Source: an uncultured Gammaproteobacteria bacterium
GTDB lineage: Bacteria > Pseudomonadota > Gammaproteobacteria > PS1 > Pseudothioglobaceae
Direction: 5' to 3'
Assembly (NCBI GenBank): GCA_913020715.1
Contig: CAJVZH010000005.1
Location: 24,305 to 88,304, forward strand
Length of the DNA stretch: 64,000 bases
The notes under the pieces were generated by a model. That model saw only the letters and a list, made by a program, of their open reading frames with translations, made no database searches and had not been told where the DNA came from. Positions 19,288 through 29,284 of the stretch are shown here, one piece after another. Every line of letters begins with the position of its first letter. The first letter of the stretch is position 1. A program made the position numbers and the translations under genes.

Positions 19288-20589
19288 TCAGGACAGAAAT
19301 TGAATCATAATACCTGCAGCAATTGCAGATCCAATAACACCAGCAACATTCGGGCCCATCGCATGCATTAACAAGAAGTTGTGCGGATTGGACTCAAGAC
19401 CCACTTTATTTGACACTCGAGCTGCCATCGGTACGGCAGAAACACCTGCCGATCCAATCAGTGGGTTAATTTTAGTCTTGCTGAAGACATTCATCAGCTT
19501 AGCCATTAGCAAGCCACACATTGTACCAATCGCGAAAGCCACCATTCCCAAGGATAAAATACCCAAGGTTTCAACTTTCAAAAACTCACTTGCAATCAAT
19601 TTAGAGCCTACCGCTAGACCCAGGAAGATTGTAACTATGTTGATAAGTGCATTTTGCGTTGTGTCGCTTAAGCGATCTACAACACCACACTCCTTCATTA
19701 AGTTACCAAAAGCAAACATACCAAGAAGTGGGGCCGCATCAGGTAACAACAAACCAACCAGCAACAACAGCAAAACAGGGAAAACAACCTTTTCGATTTT
19801 TGACACTTCACGAAGTTGTACCATTTGAATTTGGCGTTCTTTTTCCGTGGTAAAGAGTTTCATGATTGGTGGCTGGATTAATGGCACAAGCGCCATATAA
19901 GAATATGAAGCTACCGCAATTGCGCCCAATAATTCAGGAGCCAGCTTTGAGGCAACATAAATCGATGTTGGGCCGTCTGCACCGCCAATAATGCCAATCG
20001 CAGCCGCCTGCTCCAAACTAAAGTCAAAGATACCCATAGTTGTAAGCGCGATAGCGCCAAGAAGGGTGGCAAAAATACCAAACTGCGCGGCAGCGCCAAG
20101 CAGTAATGTCTTTGGATTGGCTAATAGTGGACCAAAGTCTGTCATAGCACCCACGCCCATAAAGATAATCAGAGGCGCCGCACCACTGGCAATCGCAATA
20201 CTATAAAACGTATAGAGCATACCGTCTTTATAGCCCATATCGTTAACAGTTTGCACAATCAAAGTATGTGTGGCGCTTGAGCTTTCTTGAAAGGCACTAT
20301 AAATTTCGGAGTCGGCTTCAGTGCCGACTAAGTTCAAATTGCTGGCTAATACACGTAAGACTTCTGGGTCTGCCGCATAAATTGCACTACCAACCGCAGA
20401 AAGAGCCAAGCCAGCGCCAGGGATGTTACTCAATATTGCGCCAAATCCAATCGGCAATAACAATAAAGGTTCAAACTTTTTAACAATCGCAAGGTATAAC
20501 AATAAGAGGCCGATTAATAGCATAAAGCCCGAGCCAATATCTAACTGATAAAGACCAGAGTTTTCCCACAGTATAAGTAAATTATTCAT
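19288..20589 (-). CDS. oadB: Na+-pumping oxaloacetate decarboxylase beta subunit OadB
   Basis: 433-aa integral membrane subunit that couples carboxybiotin decarboxylation to Na+ export. Multiple hydrophobic helices and the family hallmarks are present: [14 protein letters not shown], the [16 protein letters not shown] segment, [14 protein letters not shown] (with the conserved functional Asp) and the C-terminal [16 protein letters not shown] and [14 protein letters not shown]. Last gene of oadG-oadA-oadB, 6 bases after oadA. Confidence 0.95.
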   Translation of the reverse strand: MNNLLILWENSGLYQLDIGSGFMLLIGLLLLYLAIVKKFEPLLLLPIGFGAILSNIPGAGLALSAVGSAIYAADPEVLRVLASNLNLVGTEADSEIYSAFQESSSATHTLIVQTVNDMGYKDGMLYTFYSIAIASGAAPLIIFMGVGAMTDFGPLLANPKTLLLGAAAQFGIFATLLGAIALTTMGIFDFSLEQAAAIGIIGGADGPTSIYVASKLAPELLGAIAVASYSYMALVPLIQPPIMKLFTTEKERQIQMVQLREVSKIEKVVFPVLLLLLVGLLLPDAAPLLGMFAFGNLMKECGVVDRLSDTTQNALINIVTIFLGLAVGSKLIASEFLKVETLGILSLGMVAFAIGTMCGLLMAKLMNVFSKTKINPLIGSAGVSAVPMAARVSNKVGLESNPHNFLLMHAMGPNVAGVIGSAIAAGIMIQFLS

Positions 20590-20595
20590 AATTGA

Positions 20596-22380
20596 TTAAG
20601 CCAAAGATATTAATGCCTGACCAACTGAAACCTGGTCACCATCTTTAACTTTGACAGCAACGACTGTGCCAGAGCGGGCAGCCTTAATTTCAGTTTCCAT
20701 TTTCATCGCCTCTAAAATAACGAGCGTATCGCCCTCATTAACTTGTTGATTTGGCGAGACCAAGATCTTCCAAATATTGCCTGCAAGCGGTGCGCCTACA
20801 TCTTCAGCATCACCAACTGGGGTGGCTTGAGGCGCGCCAGCCGCTTGAGGTGCGTTACTCGCCTGGCCTGCGACTTGGACGGAAGAAATATCGCCGCCCG
20901 CCTTAACTTCAACGACATAATCTTGGCCATTGTGCGTTACAGTATAAACACCGTCTTCTTTTGGACCTTCACTTGGCGCTTGTGGTACAGGCTCAAAATA
21001 ATCTGGATTATTGCGATTTTCTAAAAATTGAACACCTACTTGTGGGAAAAGGACATATGTCAATAAATCGTCAATTTTTTCATTCTCCAAAGTAATGCCT
21101 TTTTCGGCAACTATTTTGTCAAACTCAGCTTCCAAGGCACTCATTTCAGGATCGATATTATCAGCAGGTCGGCATGTAATTGCTTCAGCACCATCAAGAA
21201 CGCGCGCTTGCAATTCAGCATTGACGGGAGCTGGTGCCGCACCATATTCACCCTTCAGAACTCCTGCAGACTCTTTCGCAATTGATTTATAACGTTCGCC
21301 TAATAAAACATTCATTACCGCCTGTGTGCCGACAATTTGCGACGTTGGCGTAACCAGAGGGATAAAGCCAAGATCTTCTCTCACACGAGGAATCTCTTTA
21401 AGCACCTCGTCCATTCTGTCAAGGGCCTTATTCTCTTTCAGCTGACTCTCCATATTGGTTAACATGCCACCCGGAACTTGAGCTAGCAAAATACGGGGGT
21501 CGACACCTTTTAATGAGCCTTCAAATTTTGCATACTTAGCGCGCACTGGTCTAAAGTAGGCATCAATTTCTTCCAACTTTTCTAAGTCTAGCCCTGTCTT
21601 GCGTGGACCATGATCTAAGATTGAAACCACAGCATTGGTAGCAGAGTGACCATAAGTCATACTCATTGAGGCAATCGCCGTATCAACGCGATCAATACCC
21701 GCTTCAATAGACTTAAGAATCGTGGCAGTTGATAAACCTGTAGTTGCGTGTGCATGGAGCTGGATTGGAATATCAACTGTAGCTTTTAACTTGGTAACAA
21801 GATCAAAGGCAACATAAGGCTGCAATAAACCAGCCATATCCTTAATACAAAGTGAATGGGCGCCCATGTCTTCAATTCTCTTTGCCATATCCAGCCACAT
21901 TTGGGTTGTGTGAACCGGGCTGACAGTGTAAGAAAGAGTTCCTTGTGCATGTTGATCAGCCTTCACCGTTTGATCAATAGCTGTCTCCAGGTTGCGTACA
22001 TCATTCATTGCATCAAAAATACGGAAAACACCAACACCGTTTTCAGCGCAGCGATCCACAAATTTACGAACCACGTCATCGCCATAATGACGATAGCCCA
22101 ATAAATTTTGACCTCTAAGTAACATTTGCTGTGGTGTATTAGGCATAACTTTCTTAATCTCTCGGATTCTATCCCAAGGATCTTCACCCAAATAACGAAT
22201 GCACGAATCAAAAGTCGCGCCACCCCAAGACTCCATTGACCAGTAGCCGATCTTGTCTAATTTATCTGCAATCGGAAGCATGTCATCAATCCTCATGCGC
22301 GTTGCAAAGAGTGACTGATGCGCGTCCCTAAGGACAAGTTCAGTAATTCCTACCGGTTTAGTATTTACTTTAGATGACAT
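20596..22380 (-). CDS. oadA: Oxaloacetate decarboxylase alpha subunit OadA (biotin protein)
   Basis: 594 aa. The carboxyltransferase domain (about 10-280) has [34 protein letters not shown] and [12 protein letters not shown]. The conserved-carboxylase domain follows. An Ala/Pro-rich linker ([16 protein letters not shown]) leads to a biotinyl domain with the biotinylated lysine in EAMKMETEI. It transfers CO2 from oxaloacetate to biotin, yielding pyruvate. Ends only 3 bases after oadG. It could be annotated as a pyruvate carboxylase B subunit, but the adjacent OadB and OadG identify it as Oad. Confidence 0.95.
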   Translation of the reverse strand: MSSKVNTKPVGITELVLRDAHQSLFATRMRIDDMLPIADKLDKIGYWSMESWGGATFDSCIRYLGEDPWDRIREIKKVMPNTPQQMLLRGQNLLGYRHYGDDVVRKFVDRCAENGVGVFRIFDAMNDVRNLETAIDQTVKADQHAQGTLSYTVSPVHTTQMWLDMAKRIEDMGAHSLCIKDMAGLLQPYVAFDLVTKLKATVDIPIQLHAHATTGLSTATILKSIEAGIDRVDTAIASMSMTYGHSATNAVVSILDHGPRKTGLDLEKLEEIDAYFRPVRAKYAKFEGSLKGVDPRILLAQVPGGMLTNMESQLKENKALDRMDEVLKEIPRVREDLGFIPLVTPTSQIVGTQAVMNVLLGERYKSIAKESAGVLKGEYGAAPAPVNAELQARVLDGAEAITCRPADNIDPEMSALEAEFDKIVAEKGITLENEKIDDLLTYVLFPQVGVQFLENRNNPDYFEPVPQAPSEGPKEDGVYTVTHNGQDYVVEVKAGGDISSVQVAGQASNAPQAAGAPQATPVGDAEDVGAPLAGNIWKILVSPNQQVNEGDTLVILEAMKMETEIKAARSGTVVAVKVKDGDQVSVGQALISLA

Positions 22381-22383
22381 AAA

Positions 22384-22614
22384 TTAAGCTCCAGTGTGCA
22401 TTTTGATTGCTTTTTTGATGATCGACATTGTATCCTCATCAATTGCATTTGTAGATTGAATTGACGATGCGCCAGCACTCGCAAGATTGGGTTGAATTTT
22501 TTGAACAAGCCAAGACATTATGCTTGTTAAGAACACCATTAATGTTAAAAATACAAACACAAATCCCATGCCAAAGAGGGTTAGAGATAATGCTTCTGCT
22601 AAGAGATTTTCCAT
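22384..22614 (-). CDS. oadG: Oxaloacetate decarboxylase gamma subunit OadG
   Basis: 76 aa with one TM helix (about 10-32; LTLFGMGFVFVFLTLMVFLTSIMSW), a soluble tail and the family's C-terminal AIKMHTGA. OadG anchors and assembles the alpha and beta subunits and may bind Zn. Position at the head of the operon and the conserved GMGFVFVFL motif support the call. Confidence 0.88.
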   Translation of the reverse strand: MENLLAEALSLTLFGMGFVFVFLTLMVFLTSIMSWLVQKIQPNLASAGASSIQSTNAIDEDTMSIIKKAIKMHTGA

Positions 22615-22980
22615 TTTTACTTTTCCTAATAAATCATGAAACCATTAACGGCACTGTACTATCTTCTTATATTATTTACTTAAAGAGAGGGGCATCATTA
22701 CTGACTTCTCCGCCTGCTCCGTTTCGTTTTCAAGTTCAAGCGAAAACATGTATGAATAGCGACAACATTATAATATGTCGACGTCAATTAATCAAACCAG
22801 AAGTTTCACAATGCGAATTATTAAATCTCCATCCGAATCTTAGTCCCGCTCTTGGTCTTTCACATCTCACATTTTGCTAGTTTTTTACGAAACTACCGAC
22901 AATGTTGACTTCTTTATGTTTCGTTATTGGCTGACTTAACCTGATCTCTTGCAATTCATACTCTGTACGGAATTCAAGCA
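22615..22980. other. Gene-poor intergenic stretch upstream of oadGAB
   Basis: No convincing gene; the 139-aa ORF in the track has no recognisable protein pattern. A dyad CGACA-N11-TGTCG (22760-22780) encloses TATAAT readable on both strands, and could mark the oad promoter about 155 bases upstream of oadG. A possible GTTTTC-N10-GAAAAC inverted repeat lies just before it. Confidence 0.3.
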
Positions 22981-23005
22981 TAAAAAAAGACGCCCTAAGA
23001 CGCCT
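22981..23005 (-). terminator. Intrinsic terminator of tRNA-Leu
   Basis: On the minus strand AGGCGTC-TTAG-GGCGTCT forms a 7-bp stem with two G-T wobbles, followed by seven Ts. It lies 15 bases downstream of the tRNA CCA. Confidence 0.65.
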
Positions 23006-23019
23006 CTAATTTAATATTA

Positions 23020-23106
23020 TGGTACCGCTGGACGGACTTGAACCGTCACTCCCGTAAAGGAATCGGATTTTGAATCCGACGTGTCTACCAATTCCACCAC
23101 AGCGGC
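23020..23106 (-). tRNA. tRNA-Leu (anticodon CAA)
   Basis: 87-nt class II tRNA reading GCCGCTG at the 5' acceptor strand and CAGCGGT-A-CCA at the 3' end. The anticodon arm is CGGATTCAAAATCCG, anticodon CAA, with a variable arm TTCCTTTACGGGA and T arm GGTTCAAGTCC. infA lies immediately upstream on the same strand (11-base gap), so cotranscription is possible. Confidence 0.96.
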
Positions 23107-23117
23107 AAAGGTTCGGC

Positions 23118-23336
23118 CTATTTATGCCTAAATGTAATTCTACCTTTGGTTAAATCATACGGGGTCATTTCAACCGTTACTTTGTCGCCCGGTAAGATGC
23201 GAATATAGTGCTTACGAATTTTACCCGAGATATGCGCAAGAACACTATGCCCGTTTTCCAACTCAACGGTAAAAGTTGTGTTTGGCAGTTTCTCTTTAAC
23301 CACGCCCTCTAATTCAATGTAATCACTCTTTGACAT
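23118..23336 (-). CDS. infA: Translation initiation factor IF-1
   Basis: 72-aa S1/OB-fold protein: [58 protein letters not shown]. All conserved IF-1 blocks and the canonical length of 72 are present. It binds the 30S A site during initiation. Placed directly upstream of tRNA-Leu. Confidence 0.98.
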   Translation of the reverse strand: MSKSDYIELEGVVKEKLPNTTFTVELENGHSVLAHISGKIRKHYIRILPGDKVTVEMTPYDLTKGRITFRHK

Positions 23337-23453
23337 ACTTTGTTATATTTACTATTCACAAAAAAACAGGGGCAATTATACCTGACTAGTTAATTCACTA
23401 TTTGAAAGACTTCGATATATAAAATACGCCCTTCTGGATGCCTAAACACACTC

Positions 23454-24338
23454 CTAATCTAGCTGCTCGGCCTGTTTAATAAACGCCTGAATATAATCAA
23501 CCTCTTGATCATCATCACGAAGACCCAAATAAATACTCTTACTGACTCCTGATCTTCCAAGACGCACTGCTTGAATCGCAAACTTGTCGGCGTACTCATT
23601 CACTAACCAGTGGGGCAATGCAGCCACTCCTCGCCCAGCGGCAACGAGTTGCAATATAATATCCGTCGCCTCAATGCTTTTATGCTCTTTAGGTCTGCAG
23701 TGCGCAGGGTTTAAGAATTGACTGTATATATCCAACCGCTCAATATCGACGGGATAGCTGTAGAGCACCTCCTCAGCGAGATCTTTTGGTTCAATTTGTA
23801 TTTTTTTGGCCAAAGCGTGCTGCGTACTCACAGCGAGTACCTGTTGATAATCCAGAACCGGTTTAAATGTTACACCAGGCTGGTGAATAGGATCTGGCGT
23901 GACTAAAACATCAATATCATAATTAAGCAGTGCCTTCATACCGCCAAATTGAAATTGCTGCTTAACATCAATATCAACCTCGGGGTAGCGTTCAATATAG
24001 GGTGTCACCACCTTTAACAACCATTGATAGCAAGGATGGCATTCCATGCCAATACGGATTGAGCCTTTCTCTCCTTTGGCAAAACGCTCAACCACTTGAT
24101 CGGCATATTCGAGTTGTGGCAATAATCGGTTTGCCACAGACAGTAAATAAGCCCCCGCTTGTGTTAAACGTATGGCGCGCCCTTCTTTATTCCACAATTT
24201 AACAGCGGAGCGCTGCTCAAGCTTTTTGATAGCGTGAGTTAAGGCGGATTGAGTCAAATGCAGACTTTCTGCAGCGGCAGTCAGAGTGCCATTGCGCTCT
24301 ATTTCACGAAGGATAGAAAGATGGGATCGTTCAATCAT
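23454..24338 (-). CDS. metR: LysR-type regulator MetR
   Basis: 294 aa. The N-terminal winged HTH (about 1-62; LSILREIERNGTLTAAAESLHLTQSALTHAIKKLEQR) and LysR effector domain (about 90-290) follow MetR closely, including GMECHPCYQWLLKVV. MetR activates methionine genes with homocysteine as effector. It is divergent from metF, the expected target, with 117 bases between starts. Confidence 0.9.
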   Translation of the reverse strand: MIERSHLSILREIERNGTLTAAAESLHLTQSALTHAIKKLEQRSAVKLWNKEGRAIRLTQAGAYLLSVANRLLPQLEYADQVVERFAKGEKGSIRIGMECHPCYQWLLKVVTPYIERYPEVDIDVKQQFQFGGMKALLNYDIDVLVTPDPIHQPGVTFKPVLDYQQVLAVSTQHALAKKIQIEPKDLAEEVLYSYPVDIERLDIYSQFLNPAHCRPKEHKSIEATDIILQLVAAGRGVAALPHWLVNEYADKFAIQAVRLGRSGVSKSIYLGLRDDDQEVDYIQAFIKQAEQLD

Positions 24339-24395
24339 AATTAGAGGCCTATACTATGAGTAATATTAATAATTAAATGAAATAATACCATTTAT

Positions 24396-24420
24396 ATTCA
24401 TTGAATGTTCTCTTTATAAT
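24396..24420 (+). promoter_or_regulatory. metF promoter region with ATTCA-T-TGAAT dyad
   Basis: A perfect inverted repeat ATTCATTGAAT (24396-24406) sits 8 bases before a TATAAT (24415-24420) 35 bases upstream of metF. MetR sites are TGAA-rich dyads, so this is a plausible MetR operator controlling metF and metR. Confidence 0.45.
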
Positions 24421-24455
24421 GAATATCCAATCAACACCAAAGAACATCCGATACC

Positions 24456-25277
24456 ATGAATATTAGCTACGAATTTTTTCCCGCCAGAACAGAGAAAGGA
24501 AAGAAGAATCTAGGCAAAACTCTTAATACGCTTAACAACACAAATCCTGATTTTTATTCGGTCACTTATGGCGCGCTTGGCTCTACTCAAAATGCCACCT
24601 TTGACACCATTAGTCAACTAAGTAGCGCAACGAATGCCTCTGTCGCACCCCACCTGACTTGTGTTGGCTCAGATCGCGAACAAATAACAAAGTTGCTTGA
24701 CGAATACGCTCAACTTGGTGTTAGCCGCGTGGTTGTGCTCAGGGGGGACATCCCTCCCGCTATTCGCGATATTGGCGAATTTCATTACGCCAGTGAGTTG
24801 GTTGAATTTATCCGAAACCAGCACGGTGACCGGTTCACTATTGACGTTGCTGCCTACCCAGAAAAACACCCGCAATCAAAAACAGTAGCGACTGATATTG
24901 AGCATTTTGCCAATAAAGTGAAAGTCGGCGCTGATAGCGCCATCACTCAATATTTCTACAATATCGATGCCTATTTTCGTTTTGTCGATGAAGCACAACA
25001 ACTTGGCGTTAACATCCCTATCGTGCCAGGCATTATGCCCATCACCAATTACCAGCAGTTAGCGCGTTTTTCTAAAATTTGCGATGCAGACATTCCATCG
25101 TGGATTCTAAATCGCCTTGAAATGTATAGCGAAGATTCAGAAAGCCTTAAAGCGTTTGGCTTGGATGTTGTTAGCGAAATGTGCCAGCAAATGAAGGTCA
25201 GAGGTGTCAACGATTTTCATTTTTACACAATGAACAAAAGTGAACCGGCCCTTTCAATTGTAGGGAATATTGTTTAA
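24456..25277 (+). CDS. metF: 5,10-methylenetetrahydrofolate reductase MetF
   Basis: 273-aa flavoprotein reducing methylene-THF to methyl-THF for methionine synthesis. Seen are ISYEFFPARTEKGKKNL (catalytic Glu region), YSVTYGALGSTQ, APHLTCVG, VVVLRGDIPP, VAAYPEKHPQS, KVGADSAITQYFYN and VPGIMPITNYQQL. A slightly compact version of the family (E. coli 296). Converges with and overlaps the following gene by 4 bp. Confidence 0.95.
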   Translation: MNISYEFFPARTEKGKKNLGKTLNTLNNTNPDFYSVTYGALGSTQNATFDTISQLSSATNASVAPHLTCVGSDREQITKLLDEYAQLGVSRVVVLRGDIPPAIRDIGEFHYASELVEFIRNQHGDRFTIDVAAYPEKHPQSKTVATDIEHFANKVKVGADSAITQYFYNIDAYFRFVDEAQQLGVNIPIVPGIMPITNYQQLARFSKICDADIPSWILNRLEMYSEDSESLKAFGLDVVSEMCQQMKVRGVNDFHFYTMNKSEPALSIVGNIV

Positions 25278-26251
25278 GTCTTATTGCTAATAATTTTCTC
25301 TCTTTGTTTTTGTCGCATGCGCTCTGTCGCCTCCTGCGTGCCATCGTGAAAAGAGTCAAACCAAACATCACAGGGCAATTCAATTGTGCCGTAATTGCAC
25401 TCAAAATAGCGGTGGTGTAATTGGTGGTGAAAATGTCCCAATGCCATTCTATTTTTATTTTTAATAAAGAATCCATCAAAACCAGTATGGCCAATCATTG
25501 CCCCAATGGTCATCGCAAGCATGTGAAATAAAACATGGATTGGGTGGGTCGGCACAACAAAATGAATGAGTATCGAGCTGAAATAAAGCACATGTTCAAC
25601 GGGGTGCATTGAAATACCTGACCACGAAATTGGACTGATATTGCGATGATGGAGCGAATGCACAAGCTTGTACAGTGGCGGCCAATGCAAAAACCTGTGG
25701 ACAAGATAAAAGTGTAAGGATTCCCACATAAAGATAGCAAAAAAGAGAAAGCAAAACCAAACTTCATTGCCACTCCAGACAAGATTCGGGGCGTACTGGT
25801 TAGCCATTGCCCAAATAATCAATACCTCATAAGCCGTCCAAAGAGTAACACCACTAACCAAAGTCCAAAACATATTGTCCAACAGTTGGCTATTAAAATC
25901 AAAGCGTTTTTGATTGGTAAGTTCAGTGGTATCGTAGCGTAATTCAGACCCTTGTTTTTTTAATACATTAAAGAACATATGCAGGCCACCAGCAACAATG
26001 ATTGCAATTGATAAATTCCTAACAAGCATTAACGCCACAACGCCAACCCCAAGTAGTTGAAATTGTGCAAGCTCAGGCATTAGATAAAGCCATGAGATAA
26101 TCGCCATTGCCAGCATAAGCAGCACTTCAGACAACTTTAGCCATACTGAAGCGTACCAAGCTACGATTCGCCTCAGCTGAGGCGGCCATTCAAATAATGG
26201 GTTGTTATCTAAGGGTGTTTTTGGCTGCCAATGCCAATCTTGACTCTTCAT
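25274..26251 (-). CDS. Fatty acid hydroxylase / sterol desaturase superfamily membrane protein
   Basis: About 325 aa with 4-5 hydrophobic segments in the first 200 residues and the di-iron histidine clusters of the superfamily: HRFLH, SLHHRNISP, HPVEH and LGHFHHQLHHRYFECNYG. Such enzymes hydroxylate or desaturate lipids; the substrate is unknown (sterol, fatty acyl or carotenoid). Start ATG 26251 chosen; a GTG at 26272 adds 7 residues. There is a terminator between it and the upstream gene. Confidence 0.88.
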   Translation of the reverse strand: MKSQDWHWQPKTPLDNNPLFEWPPQLRRIVAWYASVWLKLSEVLLMLAMAIISWLYLMPELAQFQLLGVGVVALMLVRNLSIAIIVAGGLHMFFNVLKKQGSELRYDTTELTNQKRFDFNSQLLDNMFWTLVSGVTLWTAYEVLIIWAMANQYAPNLVWSGNEVWFCFLFFAIFMWESLHFYLVHRFLHWPPLYKLVHSLHHRNISPISWSGISMHPVEHVLYFSSILIHFVVPTHPIHVLFHMLAMTIGAMIGHTGFDGFFIKNKNRMALGHFHHQLHHRYFECNYGTIELPCDVWFDSFHDGTQEATERMRQKQREKIISNKT

Positions 26252-26385
26252 CGATCTGTATAGAAATTCCACATAATGTCAAAAGTTTACAGTTATCGAC
26301 AAATTAATAGACGAAATAGTTAACTAACAGATATCGAAAAACCCAAGGCAAAAAAAATCCATAAAAATGGATGATAGCGTGCAAA

Positions 26386-26409
26386 GAAAAAAACCGCTAG
26401 AACTAGCGG
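26386..26409 (-). terminator. Intrinsic terminator
   Basis: On the minus strand CCGCTAG-TT-CTAGCGG (7-bp perfect stem) followed by TTTTTTTTC. It follows the end of the 26435-26872 gene by 25 bases. Confidence 0.85.
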
Positions 26410-26434
26410 AATAAGTAATTGTTATTAGGTGCTC

Positions 26435-26872
26435 TTAATGAAGAACGCGTTTTGAGTGCACCCAGCCTTGCAGCTTTTGCAAATCTTGCTGCTTTTCAGG
26501 TTGTGCCGCTTGCTCTAATTCTGCCAAACGCTCGTTTAACTCATTAAAGACTTTTGTGTAATGCTGGTTTTTCTGTGTCTCTTTATATAATCTAGATTTC
26601 AAAGTCGCAATAACAGAGACAAAATCGTCGTCGTTACTGGCGCTTGGTTGTTGCTTCGATTGACCCATGTTTACTTGAGCATTTTGCATGCGCTTTAAGT
26701 GATAAGCGGGTTCTGAATATGGATTTTTAAAGGCTAAATTGGTAGGATTAGACGGTATTGCTCGAGTGGAAATATTAAGCGCTTGCAACGAACCACTGCT
26801 GGCACGTTGTTGAATAGTAAAGCCGCTTACTCCTAATAGGCGGGCCACCCACGAAATACCAAATCTAATCAT
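26435..26872 (-). CDS. Hypothetical protein, coiled-coil C-terminus
   Basis: About 145 aa, unrecognised. I start at the ATG of MIRFGISWV because AGAGGTAG lies 6-13 bases upstream; the longer ORF uses a distant start. A short hydrophobic N-terminal stretch (IRFGISWVARLLGVSGFTI) is followed by a Ser/Asn-rich linker. Residues about 85-130 (VIATLKSRLYKETQKNQHYTKVFNELNERLAELEQAAQPEKQQDLQ) are strongly heptad-like. Possibly membrane-tethered; role unknown. Its own terminator follows. Confidence 0.6.
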   Translation of the reverse strand: MIRFGISWVARLLGVSGFTIQQRASSGSLQALNISTRAIPSNPTNLAFKNPYSEPAYHLKRMQNAQVNMGQSKQQPSASNDDDFVSVIATLKSRLYKETQKNQHYTKVFNELNERLAELEQAAQPEKQQDLQKLQGWVHSKRVLH

Positions 26873-26943
26873 TTTAACTACCTCTCCTTGAGAACGACAC
26901 GTTACAGAAACAACCATGCAATGTCAAACAAAAACGGGATTTT

Positions 26944-27675
26944 TTAACGTATTTTACCACTTAATAGCTCACTAAGAACCTCGTTGTCCCCAAGGTCTGG
27001 AGCAATGTGAACTTTATCAAAACCCAAAGAGCGTGCGTAGATTTTTATTCGCTCGCTGAGCACAAGGACTGGGTACTTTTTTAAGCGAGATACGTAATCT
27101 GGGTTGATAGACTCAACAAGAGAAAGCGTGTTTGACAAAGTTTGGTTACTGTTACCTAAAACCACACCATTCCCATTTTTCATAAAACGCTCAATGGATT
27201 TTTGGTGGAGTTCGCTTGCGTCCAGCATTCTTCGCTCATATACTTCTAGGTAATCCACTTGATTCGAAGGCTCTAATTCATTTTTCAACGTTTCAGCGCC
27301 ACCTTGACCCCTGACAATTAAGATTCGTTTGTCACTGATTGAGCGGCATTCCTCTAACGCCAACAATGCCACACTCGAAGCGCTTTTCTTGGGGTATGCG
27401 TCCACCATAACACCAACACTCGTTAATTTGTTGGCTGTCACTGGCCCTACAGCAAATATTTTTTGATTTTTTGCCAACAACCTGGGTAGGTACTCGTGCG
27501 CATAAATAACTGCATTAACACTGATAAAAATGATAACGTCATAGGACTTACTGGGTATCTTTGGCATCAGCTTTTGCACCTCAAAAGCAGGAAAAAGGGC
27601 GTAATCAAGATTCGCCTTTTTAAGCAGTATTTGCAATTTGTCAACTTGCGCCAAAGGACGCGTGACTAAAATCAT
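26944..27675 (-). CDS. hemD: Uroporphyrinogen-III synthase HemD
   Basis: 243 aa. HemD inverts ring D and cyclises hydroxymethylbilane. The weakly conserved family is recognised by ILVTRPLAQVDKL at the start, VIIFISVNAV, IFAVGPVTANKL, ILIVRGQGGAETL, LEVYERR and the late VVLGNSNQT. Other hem genes are not adjacent. Coupled by a 4-bp overlap to the upstream unknown gene. Confidence 0.85.
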   Translation of the reverse strand: MILVTRPLAQVDKLQILLKKANLDYALFPAFEVQKLMPKIPSKSYDVIIFISVNAVIYAHEYLPRLLAKNQKIFAVGPVTANKLTSVGVMVDAYPKKSASSVALLALEECRSISDKRILIVRGQGGAETLKNELEPSNQVDYLEVYERRMLDASELHQKSIERFMKNGNGVVLGNSNQTLSNTLSLVESINPDYVSRLKKYPVLVLSERIKIYARSLGFDKVHIAPDLGDNEVLSELLSGKIR

Positions 27676-28271
27676 GCGCTATTGACTAGCGCCGAGATAC
27701 TTTGCATATGATTCAAACTATCGCCCACGGTAGAGGCGCAGATAATCGTTGCTCGTGGCAAGCCTTCCATTTTCATAAGCACTTCTTGTGAGGTGAGCTC
27801 TAAGTTAGTTAAATCGGATAATAGCAGTACTGGCGTATCTGAATAGTACAAAGTTTGAGCAAATACCTTGCGCTGATTAAGGGTGCTTTCCAGCGTCGTT
27901 GAGGATTGCAAGCACACCTTATTATTTTCGATCAACTTGAGACAAGCTGGCTTAGGTTGGCTCGTCACGCGACTCCACAAGGTATAGTTTTCTTGATATT
28001 CCTGCAAACTTGCAAGCAAGTGTTTCAGTTGGGCTGCATCATTTAATACACTTTCTTCAACAATCAATACGAGCTCGAAGTAATCACCAAGGTCGTCGTG
28101 AATGGTTTCACAGATATGATCCAGATCTTCATCGGCGTCGACAGGAAGTGCGAGCGCCTTAAACAGGCTGGAATAATGATCAAAGCACCAATCTTCAGGC
28201 AAGTCATCTGGATAAAAATCATCGCCAAACTCAAGACCCACCCTACCAATTAAAAACTCTGTTTTAGTCAT
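27672..28271 (-). CDS. Hypothetical protein coupled to hemD (weak DUF72 resemblance)
   Basis: 199 aa from the ATG of MTKTEFLIG; the longer ORF adds 14 residues. The N-terminus IGRVGLEFGDDFYPDDLPEDWCFDHYSSLFKALALP shares the FYP-x-x-LP-x-x-W-x-x-x-Y-S-x-x-F layout of DUF72 TIM-barrel proteins, but the rest is too short and divergent to confirm it. No signal peptide. Stop overlaps the hemD start by 4 bp, so it may work with tetrapyrrole synthesis or simply be coexpressed. Confidence 0.6.
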   Translation of the reverse strand: MTKTEFLIGRVGLEFGDDFYPDDLPEDWCFDHYSSLFKALALPVDADEDLDHICETIHDDLGDYFELVLIVEESVLNDAAQLKHLLASLQEYQENYTLWSRVTSQPKPACLKLIENNKVCLQSSTTLESTLNQRKVFAQTLYYSDTPVLLLSDLTNLELTSQEVLMKMEGLPRATIICASTVGDSLNHMQSISALVNSA

Positions 28272-28333
28272 TCTATGTTGTATGCCTTTATAATATGTCT
28301 CATTACAATCCACCTTAACGCCAAAACCCCAAG

Positions 28334-29284
28334 ATGTTCGAGTCGATTATATCCCTTGTATCAGGCTTTATATTACTTATTTGGAGCGCTGATGAATTCA
28401 CCAATAATGGCGCTAAAATTGCCAATATTTTCAAGATTTCACCTCTTATTATTGGTCTACTCATTTTTGGTTTTGGCACTTCTGCACCAGAAATGTTGGT
28501 TTCAGGATTGGCAGCTTACGAGGGCCACCCAGAGCTAAGCATTGGCAACGCCTTTGGCTCCAATATTTTTAACATCGCCCTAGTGTTAGGCATTACAGCG
28601 ATCATTCTCCCTATTAAAGTAAAACAAGATATTCTGAAAAAAGAGTGGCTTTACTTAATGGCGACCACGCTCGTTGCTGGCGCCTTAATTTGGGACAGTC
28701 ATTTAAGTGTTGCCGACGGTTTAATTCTTTTGGGTCTGTTGATTGTGTTTTTAATTTACACTTTTGTTGCCTCTAAAAAAGGCAAATATCAAGAGTTTGA
28801 CAATCTGGATATTGAGGTTAAACAAGGCCAAACAAAAAAGGTGTGGCTGATGCTTATTATCTCTTTCGTGGTTCTACTCGTTAGCGCTAAGCTTGTAGTA
28901 TGGGGTGGATCCGAGCTTGCTACCTCGTTCGGCGTCTCTGACCTACTCATCGGTTTGACGGTAGTGGCGCTCGGTACAAGCCTGCCAGAATTAGCTGTTT
29001 CTATTAGTAGCGCGCTCAAAAAACAGCACGAAATGGTTGTCGGCAATATCATTGGCTCTAACTTATTTAATACTGTGGGTGTCCTCGCAATTCCAAGTCT
29101 CATTTTACCTTTTGATGTGCCTGTTGACGTCATCAATCGAGACTATCCATTTATGGTTGCCCTGACAGTTTTGTTGTTTATTGTTTCTTATAAGTTTAAA
29201 AAAGAAGGGGCTATTAGTCGCTTAGAAGGTGTGTTACTACTCGTCGTACTTGCTATCTACCTTTACTTGCTACTTTGGACTTAG
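28334..29284 (+). CDS. Calcium/sodium antiporter (YrbG/CaCA family)
   Basis: 316 aa, about ten TMs in two inverted halves. Both alpha-repeat signatures are present: FGFGTSAPEMLVSGLAA...GNAFGSNIFNIALVLG and VALGTSLPELAVSISSA...GNIIGSNLFNTVGVLAIPS. Inner-membrane cation exchange. Divergent from the hemD unit, its 3' end overlaps tsaE by 10 bp. Confidence 0.93.
   Translation: MFESIISLVSGFILLIWSADEFTNNGAKIANIFKISPLIIGLLIFGFGTSAPEMLVSGLAAYEGHPELSIGNAFGSNIFNIALVLGITAIILPIKVKQDILKKEWLYLMATTLVAGALIWDSHLSVADGLILLGLLIVFLIYTFVASKKGKYQEFDNLDIEVKQGQTKKVWLMLIISFVVLLVSAKLVVWGGSELATSFGVSDLLIGLTVVALGTSLPELAVSISSALKKQHEMVVGNIIGSNLFNTVGVLAIPSLILPFDVPVDVINRDYPFMVALTVLLFIVSYKFKKEGAISRLEGVLLLVVLAIYLYLLLWT

Noticed and set aside
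22461-22880. 139-aa plus-strand ORF upstream of tRNA-Leu
   Set aside because: Overlaps oadG in antisense and otherwise has no recognisable domain; unlikely gene.
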